From Hwangdonia seohaensis (GTDB lineage Bacteria > Bacteroidota > Bacteroidia > Flavobacteriales > Flavobacteriaceae), in assembly GCF_031932625.1 (NCBI RefSeq), contig NZ_JAVSCK010000005.1, positions 124,001 to 188,000 of the forward strand: a DNA stretch of 64,000 bases. The letters are read 5' to 3'. Below the pieces are notes generated by a model. The model saw nothing but the letters and a program-made list of their open reading frames with translations. It was not told the DNA's origin and did not search any database. Positions 9,087-18,166 of the stretch are shown here, piece after piece. The number at the start of each line of letters is the position of its first letter. Positions within the stretch are counted from its first letter, which is position 1. Position numbers and translations under genes: made by a program.

Positions 9087-10763
9087 ATGAAAAACATAAA
9101 ATATTATATCGGAATGTTTTTGGCACTAGCTTTAGTATTTACTAGTTGTCAAGACGATGATATTTCAATGGGCGAATTAATTGCCCCATCTAATGTCACA
9201 ATTTCTGCCGAAGTTTTTGGAGTAGATGCAAGTAATCCTAACGGAGATGGATCCGGATTTGTAGATTTTTCTGCAACAGCAGATAATGAAATTAGTTACC
9301 AATATGATTTTGGTGATGGTAAATCAGAAATATCTTCAACAGGTAAAATAACCCATAGGTACACAACCACAGGGGTAAATACTTATACGGTTGTTGTTAG
9401 CGCTATTGGTGCCGGTGGAATTAAATCGAGCACTTCTATGGAAGTTGAGGTGTTTAGTTCATTCTCCGATCTTGAAGCTGTAGAAATGTTATCAGGAAAA
9501 GTAATAGGAGGCTCTAAAACATGGTATTGGGCCTCTAATTTGCCAACTCATGTTGGTTTAGGTCCTGTTGAAGATGATTATGGAAATGGTGAATTTGCCT
9601 ATGAAGCATGGTGGAATTCCATTGGGCCTTGGGATGAGGAAAAATCATGTATGTACACCAACGAATTTGTATTTACTAGATTAGAAGAAGGCTTAACATT
9701 TGAACAAACCGTTGGTCCTGCATTTATACCAGGAACTTATGCTGGTGATTTAGGTGTTGCTGGCGATACTTGCCATGATGAAACCGTAGCTACAACCATG
9801 TTTGGTGTTAAAAATGTATCATTTGCACCTTCTTCATCTAAAGCAGCGCTTGAGGGTTCATATAATGAAGCACCTTACAGAGGCACTAGTTTCGAAATTG
9901 CTGATGGCGGATTTATGGGATGGTATGTTGGAGCATACACTTATGATATTATATCGATTACCGATGACTTTTTAGAAGTTAGAATTATTCAAACCGGCAA
10001 TGGATTTGCTTGGTATCATAAATTCACCTCTGTAAAACCTGAAGAAGGAGCGGTTGAAGAATTTGAATCTCAGTACAATACACTGGTGTGGTCTGATGAG
10101 TTTGATACAGATGGTGTTCCGGATGCAGCAAACTGGACTTACGATACTGGCGCTGGAGGCTGGGGTAACCAAGAAGTGCAAACTTACACTACCAATGAAG
10201 AAAATGTAACGGTTAGCGGCGGATTACTTATTATAACAGCCAAAGCAGATGGAAGCGGTGGCTATACCTCGGCAAGAGTAAAATCTCAAGGTTTACAAGC
10301 GTTTACTTACGGAAGAGTTGAGTTTAGAGCTAAATTACCAAGCTCACAAGGAACTTGGCCTGCATTGTGGATGTTAGGTGAAAGCTTTTCTACCATTGGT
10401 TGGCCAAGGTGTGGAGAGATTGATGTTATGGAGCAAACAGGTTGGGACAAAGAAACAACTTTAGGAACATTGCATTGGTTCGATACAGGAACAAATGCCA
10501 ATGCGTCTTATGGTGAAACAACAGCTATAGCCGATGTGTCTTCAGAGTTTCATTTATACTCTTTAGAATGGACTGAAGATAAGTTAACCGTAATGCTTGA
10601 TAATGTGGCCTTTTTTGAAATGGACAACAATTCAGGTTTACCGTTTAACGATGATTTCTTTTTTATCATGAACATCGCCATGGGCGGAACTTTAGGTGGA
10701 ACAATCGATCCTGGGTTTACCCAAGACACGATGGAAATTGATTACGTAAGAGTTTATCAATAA
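9087..10763 (+). CDS. GH16 endo-beta-1,3-glucanase (laminarinase) lipoprotein with PKD and accessory module
   Basis: The 558-residue protein starts with a lipoprotein signal (lipobox VFTSC). A PKD-like domain follows (about 30-125, with YQYDFGDGKSE). Residues about 130-325 form a module sharing the GLGP, WW, C.Y, EFVF and FAWYHKF pattern with the two modules of the preceding gene. The C-terminal GH16 domain (about 335-558) carries the catalytic signature GEIDVME, giving Glu444 as nucleophile, Asp446 and Glu449 as acid/base. WGNQEVQTYT and WPALWMLGE are typical of the laminarinase-type GH16. It should cut internal beta-1,3 bonds of laminarin on the cell surface. It ends the susCD transcript, just before a strong terminator. 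Confidence 0.93.
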   Translation: MKNIKYYIGMFLALALVFTSCQDDDISMGELIAPSNVTISAEVFGVDASNPNGDGSGFVDFSATADNEISYQYDFGDGKSEISSTGKITHRYTTTGVNTYTVVVSAIGAGGIKSSTSMEVEVFSSFSDLEAVEMLSGKVIGGSKTWYWASNLPTHVGLGPVEDDYGNGEFAYEAWWNSIGPWDEEKSCMYTNEFVFTRLEEGLTFEQTVGPAFIPGTYAGDLGVAGDTCHDETVATTMFGVKNVSFAPSSSKAALEGSYNEAPYRGTSFEIADGGFMGWYVGAYTYDIISITDDFLEVRIIQTGNGFAWYHKFTSVKPEEGAVEEFESQYNTLVWSDEFDTDGVPDAANWTYDTGAGGWGNQEVQTYTTNEENVTVSGGLLIITAKADGSGGYTSARVKSQGLQAFTYGRVEFRAKLPSSQGTWPALWMLGESFSTIGWPRCGEIDVMEQTGWDKETTLGTLHWFDTGTNANASYGETTAIADVSSEFHLYSLEWTEDKLTVMLDNVAFFEMDNNSGLPFNDDFFFIMNIAMGGTLGGTIDPGFTQDTMEIDYVRVYQ

Positions 10764-10780
10764 ATAATTTGAGAGTCATT

Positions 10781-10813
10781 AAAAAGGCCGGCATTTTACC
10801 GTCCGGCCTTTTT
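10781..10813 (+). terminator. Rho-independent terminator after the susCD-GH16 operon
   Basis: A perfect 11-base inverted repeat, AAAAAGGCCGG (10781-10791) and CCGGCCTTTTT (10803-10813), encloses an 11-base loop and ends in a T run. It lies 18 bases after the GH16 stop codon and separates the surface-protein operon from the GH149-like operon, so the two can be expressed at different levels. Confidence 0.9.
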
Positions 10814-10880
10814 ATTCCATTTCTTATTTAAAATAGCGCTTTGGTCACTTAGTCGCATGCAATTCAAACGATTATAATTA

Positions 10881-13800
10881 ATGAACAATACAGTTTTAAC
10901 AGCAGATAAAAACGTTTTGAACCACACCCAAAAAGTAAAGGGTGAACTGGTGGATTTTGATGGCGAAGCGTATTACAAGATTTCCAATAGTGACGCTATG
11001 CGACCATTTTTTATGAGCATCGTTAGCGATTCCAACCATTGGATGTTTATTTCTAGCAATGGCGGTTTATCGGCAGGCAGAAAAAATTCTGAATCTTCAT
11101 TATTTCCTTATTATACCGATGATAAAATAACCGAACTTGCCGATATTACGGGAAGCAAAACCATCTTTCAAATTCATTTAAAAGGAAAAACCTATGTGTG
11201 GGAACCTTTTTCGGAAAGACAGGCAGGACTTTATCAAATTACCAGAAACGTATATAAAAACAGATACGGCAATAAGGTTGTTTTCGAGGAAGTTAACAAA
11301 GATTTAAGGCTAACGTTTCGATATCAGTGGAGTTCAAGTAACCAATTTGGTTTTGTAAAAAAATCGACCCTTCAGAACAACTCCAATAAAGATTTAAACA
11401 TCACTTGTTTAGACGGATTGCAAAATATTTTACCCGCTGGGGTAACTTCCGATATGCAAAACGCATACAGCAATTTGGTTGATGCTTATAAAAAGAACGA
11501 GTTGTTGCCAGAAGTTGGTTTAGGTATTTTTTCGTTAAGTGCCATTATTGTTGACAAAGCAGAACCTAGTGAGGCTTTAAAAGCGAACACGGTTTGGTCT
11601 GTTGGAGTTAAAAATCCAACGTATTTAATAGCGTCAATACAGCTTAATAATTTTAGAAAAGGAAATGCTGTAAAACAAGAAGAAGACATTCGCGCAGAAA
11701 AAGGCGCGTATTTTACGGTTTCAAATATAGATTTACAAGCCAATTCAGAAAAAAATTGGATGTTTATTGCCAATGTAAACCAAACCATTACGGGAATTAC
11801 CCAAATTTCCGAACTCATAAAAAGTGAAAATGACGTAGTTCGTCTTATTGAAAATGATATTGAGTTGGGTACGGAAAACCTAATAAAATTAACCACAGCT
11901 TCTGATGGTTTGCAAGTAACCGCAGACCCTTTAACAAACACAAGACACTTTGCAAACACGCTTTTCAATATCATGCGTGGTGGCATTTTTGATGACGATT
12001 ACAACATCGAAAAACAAGATTTTATAACATACATTTTGAAGGCCAACAAAGACGTTTTCAATACAAAACAGAAAACCTTAGAAGCCCTACCGGAAATTTT
12101 TCAATTAAAGGATATTAAAGCTTTCGCTGAACAAAGTGCGGATAAAGATTTTAAGCGTTTGTGTTTCGAATATTTACCATTAAAATTCAGCCGAAGACAC
12201 GGCGACCCGAGCAGGCCTTGGAACAAGTTTTCAATAAACACAAAAAGTGAAATTGACGGTTCTAAAATTTTGGATTACGAAGGCAATTGGCGCGATATTT
12301 TCCAGAATTGGGAAGCACTGGCACATGCGTATCCAGAATTTATTGAGGGTATGATTCACAAATTTTTAAACGCCACAACTTTTGAAGGCTACAACCCGTA
12401 CCGCGTAACAAAAGGCGGATTTGATTGGGAGGTTATTGAAGAAGACGATCCGTGGTCGTACATAGGCTATTGGGGCGATCATCAAATTATATACCTTTTA
12501 AAATTTTTGGAGTTTATTGAAAAGCATTACCCAAATAGATTGGAAAAACTATTCGACCAAAATATTTTTGTGTATGCCAATGTGCCTTATAAAATTAAGA
12601 GTTACCAAGACACTTTATCAAACCCAAAGGACACGATTGATTTTGATTATAAACTGAATGAAAAAATCAACGAAAGAAGGACCAAAATAGGCGCAGACGG
12701 GGCATTGCTTTTAGATAAAAATGCGTCCATTTACAAAGTCAATTTAATTGAAAAATTATTGGCAACCGTATTGGCAAAACTGTCTAATTTTATTCCAGAA
12801 GGCGGTATTTGGTTAAACACCCAACGCCCCGAATGGAACGATGCCAACAACGCTTTGGTGGGCAACGGTGTCTCAATGGTTACTTTATATTATTTAAACC
12901 GTTTTTTCAATTTCTTTGAAACGGTGGTATCGAAATCTGAAACCGAAAAGGTAGAGATCTCTTCAGAATTAAATGTATTTTTCAATGAAGTTGTTACCAC
13001 ATTTCAATCTCATAAAAACATACTTTCTGGGCATATTTCGAATAAAGACAGAAAAATAGTTTTAGATGGTTTAGGAAAGGCAGGGAGTAAATTTAGAAGC
13101 ACTATCTATAAAAACGATTTTTCAAGCGATAAATCTTCTATAAACAAAACAGAACTTTTAGAATTTATCGGGGTAACAAAATCCTATTTACAGCATACCA
13201 TTGATGCAAATAAACGAGCAGATAATTTATATCATGCCTATAATTTAATGACGGTTGAAAATAGCGAAGAAATTTCCATTTCATATTTATCCGAAATGCT
13301 CGAAGGACAAGTTGCCGTTTTAAGTTCGGGCTATTTAGCGCCAAAAGAAGCTCTGGATTTATTGGACGGATTAAAACACAGCGCACTGTTTAGAGCCGAC
13401 CAATACAGCTATATTTTATATCCAAATAAAGACTTGCCTCGGTTTGACAAAAAGAACAATATTCCAGCCGAAAACGTGGAGCAATCCCAATTATTAAAGC
13501 AATTGGTTGATGATGGGAACACGCAGATAATTGAAAAAGATATTTTAGGAAATTTCCATTTCAACGGAAACTTTAATAACGCAAATAGTTTAAAGGAAGC
13601 GTTGCATAAATTATCGGATGAAAAATATAAACTGCTGATTGAAAAAGACACCCAATTCTTATTGGATACATTCGAAGCTGTCTTCAATCACAAAGCATTT
13701 ACGGGACGTTCGGGAACATTTTTTGGTTACGAAGGATTGGGGTCAATTTACTGGCACATGGTTTCCAAATTGGTATTGGCGGTTCAAGAAAATGTACAGT

Positions 13801-14345
13801 TAGCCATTAACACCAATGAAAGCGACGACATAATAGGCAGATTGTTAGATCACTATTACGAAATTCAAGCCGGTATTGGCGTGCATAAATCTCCAGAATT
13901 ATATGGCGCATTTCCAACCGATCCGTATTCGCATACGCCAGCAACAAAAGGTGCACAACAACCGGGAATGACAGGGCAGGTTAAAGAAGATGTGTTGAGC
14001 AGATTTGGGGAACTGGGCGTTTTTGTTGAAGATGGAAAACTGTTTTTCAATCCACGATTGTTACGAAAAAGCGAGTTCTTAAATTCATCAAAATCGTTTG
14101 AATATACCAGTATAAATAAAGAGGATAAAACCATTCAATTGGAGGCCGACTCATTGTGTTTCACTTATTGTCAAATTCCAATAATTTATAAAATTTCAGA
14201 AAACGAAACCATTAAAGTGGTTTATCAAGACAACACGATTCAAGAATTTCAGGATTTAAGTTTAGATGAAAAAACTTCAAAATTAATTTTTGAAAGAACG
14301 GGTGATATTAACCGCATTGAAGTTTCACTTAAAAATAGATTTTAA
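10881..14345 (+). CDS. Cytoplasmic beta-1,3-glucan/oligosaccharide phosphorylase, GH149-like
   Basis: The 1154-residue protein has no signal peptide, so it is cytoplasmic. An N-terminal beta-rich region (about 1-330, with NHWMFISSNGGLSAGR) precedes an (alpha/alpha)6-type region. That region contains YEGNWRDIFQNWEAL (about 465-480) and RPEWNDANNALVGNG. The EWND motif (Asp654) matches the position of the catalytic Asp in the DWND motif of the related GH94 phosphorylases. Length and lack of export fit GH149, whose characterised members phosphorolyse beta-1,3-glucan chains to glucose 1-phosphate. It heads an operon with GH17, GH30 and a sugar symporter, which suits breakdown of imported laminari-oligosaccharides. 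The GH149 assignment is from memory of family features. GH161 or another GH94-like family is the alternative; the phosphorylase class is more certain than the family number. Confidence 0.8.
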   Translation: MNNTVLTADKNVLNHTQKVKGELVDFDGEAYYKISNSDAMRPFFMSIVSDSNHWMFISSNGGLSAGRKNSESSLFPYYTDDKITELADITGSKTIFQIHLKGKTYVWEPFSERQAGLYQITRNVYKNRYGNKVVFEEVNKDLRLTFRYQWSSSNQFGFVKKSTLQNNSNKDLNITCLDGLQNILPAGVTSDMQNAYSNLVDAYKKNELLPEVGLGIFSLSAIIVDKAEPSEALKANTVWSVGVKNPTYLIASIQLNNFRKGNAVKQEEDIRAEKGAYFTVSNIDLQANSEKNWMFIANVNQTITGITQISELIKSENDVVRLIENDIELGTENLIKLTTASDGLQVTADPLTNTRHFANTLFNIMRGGIFDDDYNIEKQDFITYILKANKDVFNTKQKTLEALPEIFQLKDIKAFAEQSADKDFKRLCFEYLPLKFSRRHGDPSRPWNKFSINTKSEIDGSKILDYEGNWRDIFQNWEALAHAYPEFIEGMIHKFLNATTFEGYNPYRVTKGGFDWEVIEEDDPWSYIGYWGDHQIIYLLKFLEFIEKHYPNRLEKLFDQNIFVYANVPYKIKSYQDTLSNPKDTIDFDYKLNEKINERRTKIGADGALLLDKNASIYKVNLIEKLLATVLAKLSNFIPEGGIWLNTQRPEWNDANNALVGNGVSMVTLYYLNRFFNFFETVVSKSETEKVEISSELNVFFNEVVTTFQSHKNILSGHISNKDRKIVLDGLGKAGSKFRSTIYKNDFSSDKSSINKTELLEFIGVTKSYLQHTIDANKRADNLYHAYNLMTVENSEEISISYLSEMLEGQVAVLSSGYLAPKEALDLLDGLKHSALFRADQYSYILYPNKDLPRFDKKNNIPAENVEQSQLLKQLVDDGNTQIIEKDILGNFHFNGNFNNANSLKEALHKLSDEKYKLLIEKDTQFLLDTFEAVFNHKAFTGRSGTFFGYEGLGSIYWHMVSKLVLAVQENVQLAINTNESDDIIGRLLDHYYEIQAGIGVHKSPELYGAFPTDPYSHTPATKGAQQPGMTGQVKEDVLSRFGELGVFVEDGKLFFNPRLLRKSEFLNSSKSFEYTSINKEDKTIQLEADSLCFTYCQIPIIYKISENETIKVVYQDNTIQEFQDLSLDEKTSKLIFERTGDINRIEVSLKNRF

Positions 14346-14346
14346 A

Positions 14347-15618
14347 ATGACAACAACGCTTAGAAATACATTGATATTGTGCATTTTGATTGTGATGGTT
14401 GGCTGTGGGAATAAGCAAAAAAAAGAAGAAAACAACGTGGCAACAGAAAAACAGATAACAGCAAAAGATATTTTAGGAAACCCTGATTATTTGGCCATTT
14501 CTTATGGCGGTTATAGGCAAACGTCGCGGGATATTCAACCCACTATTGAAGAGCTTAAAGACGACATGAAGATTCTTGCCGCTATGGGTGTTAAAATACT
14601 GCGCACTTATAACGTTCAGTTGCAGCAAGCGCCAAACTTGTTAAAGGCTATTAGTGAACTAAAAAACGAAGATTCAAACTTCGAAATGTATGTTATGCTT
14701 GGCGCGTGGATAGATTGTAAAAACGCGTGGACAGACCAAACACCGGACCATAATGTGGAAAGCGAACAAAATGCTGGCGAAATAGATAGGGCAGTAGCCT
14801 TAGCAAAAGCCTATCCGGACATTGTAAAGGTAATTGCCGTTGGTAACGAAGCCATGGTGCGTTGGGCAACAAGCTATTTTGTGCAACCCAACGTCATTTT
14901 AAAGTGGGTCAATCATTTACAAGGTTTAAAGCAAAAAGGCGAGCTTTCAAAAGATTTATGGATTACAAGTTCAGACGATTTTGCCTCTTGGGGCGGCGGC
15001 GGTCCGAGTTATCATACACCGGATTTGGAAAAGCTAATTAAGGCTGTCGATTATGTTTCCATGCATACCTATCCGTACCATAACTCACACTATAATCCGG
15101 AGTTTTGGAAAGTGCCGGAAAATGAGCAAAACCTATCTGATTTAAAAAAGATAGATGCGGCCATGTTGCGGGCTTTTGAGTTTGCAAAGAAACAATATAA
15201 TGATGTTTACAAATACGTAAAAAGCATCGATGCGTCAAAAACAATTCATATAGGCGAAACGGGTTGGGCAACGGTTTCAAATGGGCATTACGGCAACAAT
15301 GGGTCCAGAGCTACGGATGAATACAAATCGGGATGCTATTATGAGTTGATGAGGGCTTGGACAAACAAAGAAAACATCTCTTGTTTTCACTTTGAAGCGT
15401 TTGATGAGCCGTGGAAAGATGCCAGAAATCCGTTGGGTTCAGAAAATCATTTCGGACTTTTTAAAGTCGATGGTCAAGCAAAACATGCCCTATGGGATTT
15501 GGTAGATAAAGGCGTTTTTAAAGGATTAACCAGAAACGGAAACCCTATAACAAAAACCTATAATGGAGATAAAGACGCTTTAATGAAAGACGTTTTAGTG
15601 CCGCCAATAAAAGAATAA
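14347..15618 (+). CDS. GH17 beta-1,3-glucanase-like lipoprotein
   Basis: The ATG at 14347, one base after the previous stop codon, is chosen because it gives a clean lipoprotein signal (lipobox VMVGC, Cys20). An in-frame ATG at 14290 would lie inside the phosphorylase gene and bury the signal. The 423-residue protein has the GH17 catalytic pair: VGNEAM (Glu168, acid/base) and IGETGWATV (Glu304, nucleophile). GH17 enzymes act on beta-1,3-glucans as endo- or exo-hydrolases or transglycosylases. As a lipoprotein it would work in the periplasm or on the outer membrane, on chains brought in by SusCD. Tight spacing to both neighbours shows operon membership. Confidence 0.88.
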   Translation: MTTTLRNTLILCILIVMVGCGNKQKKEENNVATEKQITAKDILGNPDYLAISYGGYRQTSRDIQPTIEELKDDMKILAAMGVKILRTYNVQLQQAPNLLKAISELKNEDSNFEMYVMLGAWIDCKNAWTDQTPDHNVESEQNAGEIDRAVALAKAYPDIVKVIAVGNEAMVRWATSYFVQPNVILKWVNHLQGLKQKGELSKDLWITSSDDFASWGGGGPSYHTPDLEKLIKAVDYVSMHTYPYHNSHYNPEFWKVPENEQNLSDLKKIDAAMLRAFEFAKKQYNDVYKYVKSIDASKTIHIGETGWATVSNGHYGNNGSRATDEYKSGCYYELMRAWTNKENISCFHFEAFDEPWKDARNPLGSENHFGLFKVDGQAKHALWDLVDKGVFKGLTRNGNPITKTYNGDKDALMKDVLVPPIKE

Positions 15619-15620
15619 AG

Positions 15621-16628
15621 ATGAAAAACTATATCGTACTGTTTTTAATGGTTTGTGTTTTTGCATCGTGTAAAAACGAGGCTGAAAGCCCTGTGGTTTC
15701 GGTTAACGCGCGTCAAATTCTAGTAGATGGCTCACCCTATCTTATAAAGGGTATTTGTTATCATCCCGTGCCCAAAGGAAGCGATAAAAGGGACTTCAGC
15801 ACCATCGCCCAAGATTTGGACTTAATGGTCGAGGCAGGTATTAATACCATCCGCGTTTATGCGCCTATTGATAACAAAGCGGTTTTAGACGACATACATG
15901 CAGCCGGAATTAAAGTGATTATTGGTTTTGGGTATAATCAAAAAGGAAAGTTTGATATACTTTCAGGAACATATATTGATTATGTAAACAAGTATAAAAA
16001 CCACCCATCCATTTTAATGTGGGAATTGGGTAATGAATACAACTACCATCCAGAATGGTTCAGAGGCGACATAAAAAATTGGTATATAGCCATGAATGAT
16101 GCTGCAGAACTTATCCATAAAAACGATAGCAATCATCCTGTAACAACAGCTCATGGCGAGCTGCCCGATGCATTGGCATTGTCAATGGGGCCAAATATCG
16201 ATGTTTGGGGCATGAATGTGTACCGTTGGGACGATCCATCAAGTATTTTTTCCCAATGGGAGGCCGTTAGCGAAAAACCCATGTATTTATCCGAAGCAGG
16301 TGGCGATAGTTATATGACCATTTCAAAGGCTGGATTTGAAGAAGGTATTAATGAAAAGGCACAAGCTGAAGCCAATAAAAATATTTTAGACAAAATTTTT
16401 GAAAACCAAGAGGTTTGCTCAGGTGTTACCATGTTTTCATTTACAGATGGCTGGTGGAAAGCAGGAAATCCGGATAAGCAGGACATTGGTGGTTGGGCGC
16501 CCAACAGTAGCGGCGTGCCATACGACGGGGCTCCAAACGAAGAATTTTGGGGCATTGTAGATATCGATAGAAACAAAAAAGAAACATTTAGTGTTGTAAA
16601 AAATAAATATAATCAGTTAAAAAATTAG
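15621..16628 (+). CDS. Clan GH-A TIM-barrel glycoside hydrolase-like lipoprotein (family unassigned)
   Basis: This 335-residue protein has a lipoprotein signal (lipobox VFASC, Cys17) and a single TIM-barrel domain starting with a short beta motif (RQILVDGSPYLIKGICYHP). The clan GH-A pair is visible: MWELGNEYN (Asn138-Glu139, acid/base) and MYLSEAGG (Glu225, nucleophile). The start resembles the barrel of GH2 enzymes and of GH5/GH72-like glucan-modifying enzymes, without the GH2 N-terminal sandwiches. It begins 2 bases after the GH17 stop and 4 bases before the GH30 gene, so all three are co-expressed. A role in trimming or transglycosylating beta-glucan fragments is inferred from context; I cannot assign the family from sequence alone. 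Confidence 0.7.
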   Translation: MKNYIVLFLMVCVFASCKNEAESPVVSVNARQILVDGSPYLIKGICYHPVPKGSDKRDFSTIAQDLDLMVEAGINTIRVYAPIDNKAVLDDIHAAGIKVIIGFGYNQKGKFDILSGTYIDYVNKYKNHPSILMWELGNEYNYHPEWFRGDIKNWYIAMNDAAELIHKNDSNHPVTTAHGELPDALALSMGPNIDVWGMNVYRWDDPSSIFSQWEAVSEKPMYLSEAGGDSYMTISKAGFEEGINEKAQAEANKNILDKIFENQEVCSGVTMFSFTDGWWKAGNPDKQDIGGWAPNSSGVPYDGAPNEEFWGIVDIDRNKKETFSVVKNKYNQLKN

Positions 16629-16632
16629 GAAA

Positions 16633-18129
16633 ATGAGGCAATGTAATTATGTAACAATCTTTATAATGGCGATAGTATTATCAAGTTGTAATGTGAAAGG
16701 TAAAGCGTTGGATTTTGAGGTTTACGAAACATCGGAAAGCGGAAATAAGCTAACCAGAATTACCGAATTTAAAACACTGGATAGTGTTGTTAAAATAACT
16801 TTAAACCCCGAAAAAACGTTACAAACCATTACAGGTTTTGGCGGTTCTTTTACGGAATCTTCAGCTTATTTGCTGAACAAGTTGAGCAAAAAAAACCGCG
16901 ATACCATTCTTCAGGCTTATTTTGGTGAAGAAGGCGCGCGCTATTCATTAACAAGAACCCATATTAGTTCCTGTGATTTTTCATTGAGTAATTACACCTA
17001 CGCACCGGTTGAAGGTGATATGGAATTGGAAAACTTCTCCATTGAAGAAGATCGTGACGATTTAATTCCAATGATAAAAGACGCGATGGCGATTTCAAAA
17101 GATGGTTTCAAAATTATAGCCTCACCTTGGACGGCGCCGCCATGGATGAAAGATAACAATGCCTATGTTGGTGGCGAGTTATTGCCACAATATTACGATA
17201 CATTCGCCCTGTTTTTTTCTAAATATTTAGACGCCTATAAGGCAGAGGGCATTGATATTTGGGGTTTAACGCCTGTTAATGAGCCTCACGGAAACGGCAA
17301 TAATTGGGAGAGCATGCACTTTTCGCCCGAGGCAGAAACAGATTTTGTTCAAAATCATTTAGGACCAAAACTTGAAGCCAATGGTATGGGAGCCGTTAAT
17401 ATTCTTGGTTACGACCAAAATAGAGCCGGTTTAAAAGAATGGGTCGATGCCATGTTCGCTACCGAAGAATCTTCAAAATATTTTGCCGGTACAGCCATTC
17501 ATTGGTATGAGAGTACTTATGATTATTTCCCAGAAGCTTTACAATACGCGCACAACAAGGCACCAGAAAAATACTTGATAGAAACCGAAGGCTGTATAGA
17601 TTCTCAAGTTCCGGTTTGGCAAGACGATGCTTGGTATTGGAAAAAAGAAGCCACAGATTGGGGCTATGATTGGAGAGAGCCCGAAAAAAAATATTTACAC
17701 CCAAAATACGCACCTGTAAATCGTTACGCAAGAGATATTATTGGTTGCTTAAACAATTGGGTTGATGGTTGGATAGATTGGAATATGGTATTAGACAGAC
17801 AAGGTGGACCAAACTGGTTTGAAAACTGGTGTGTCGCCCCGGTTATTGTGGACCCGGAAAAAGATGAGGTTTACTTCACGCCACTATACTACACCATGGC
17901 ACATTTTAGCAAATATATAAGACCTGAGGCTAAAGTTATTTCGCATGATAATTCAGATGAAACCCTTATGGTCACAGCTGTTAAAAATCCTGATGAATCC
18001 ATCGTATTGGTGTTATTCAATGAAGGTGATACGCCTAAAAGTTTCAATATTAATTTAAACGAACAATCTATTGCTGTTTCAATAAATGAAAAAGCCATTC
18101 AAACTATAGTCATTCCAAGTCAACAATAA
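16633..18129 (+). CDS. GH30 beta-glucanase/glucosidase lipoprotein (probable beta-1,6-glucan debranching)
   Basis: The 498-residue protein carries a lipoprotein signal (lipobox VLSSC) and a GH30 catalytic core with C-terminal beta-sandwich. Typical GH30 signatures are ITGFGGSFTESSAY, SPWTAPPWMK, TPVNEPHG (Glu217, acid/base) and IETEGC (Glu319, nucleophile). ARDIIGCLNNWVDGWIDWNM follows. Subfamilies of this shape include beta-1,6-glucanases and beta-glucosidases. In laminarin loci GH30 enzymes remove beta-1,6-linked branches so that beta-1,3-specific enzymes can proceed. Periplasmic or outer-membrane location follows from the lipobox. The debranching role is inference from the operon. Confidence 0.88.
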   Translation: MRQCNYVTIFIMAIVLSSCNVKGKALDFEVYETSESGNKLTRITEFKTLDSVVKITLNPEKTLQTITGFGGSFTESSAYLLNKLSKKNRDTILQAYFGEEGARYSLTRTHISSCDFSLSNYTYAPVEGDMELENFSIEEDRDDLIPMIKDAMAISKDGFKIIASPWTAPPWMKDNNAYVGGELLPQYYDTFALFFSKYLDAYKAEGIDIWGLTPVNEPHGNGNNWESMHFSPEAETDFVQNHLGPKLEANGMGAVNILGYDQNRAGLKEWVDAMFATEESSKYFAGTAIHWYESTYDYFPEALQYAHNKAPEKYLIETEGCIDSQVPVWQDDAWYWKKEATDWGYDWREPEKKYLHPKYAPVNRYARDIIGCLNNWVDGWIDWNMVLDRQGGPNWFENWCVAPVIVDPEKDEVYFTPLYYTMAHFSKYIRPEAKVISHDNSDETLMVTAVKNPDESIVLVLFNEGDTPKSFNINLNEQSIAVSINEKAIQTIVIPSQQ

Positions 18130-18166
18130 AAACACCTGCACAATGCTAACTAAAAACTAAAAAAGT

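Noticed and set aside
11486..11986. Long ORF on the minus strand within the phosphorylase gene (and similar ones, e.g. 36496-37032)
   Set aside because: They are shadows of clearly real genes on the plus strand and encode low-complexity or motif-free peptides.
14290..14346. Upstream in-frame ATG for the GH17 lipoprotein
   Set aside because: It lies within the phosphorylase gene and would place 19 polar and charged residues before the lipoprotein signal; the ATG at 14347 gives a clean lipobox.
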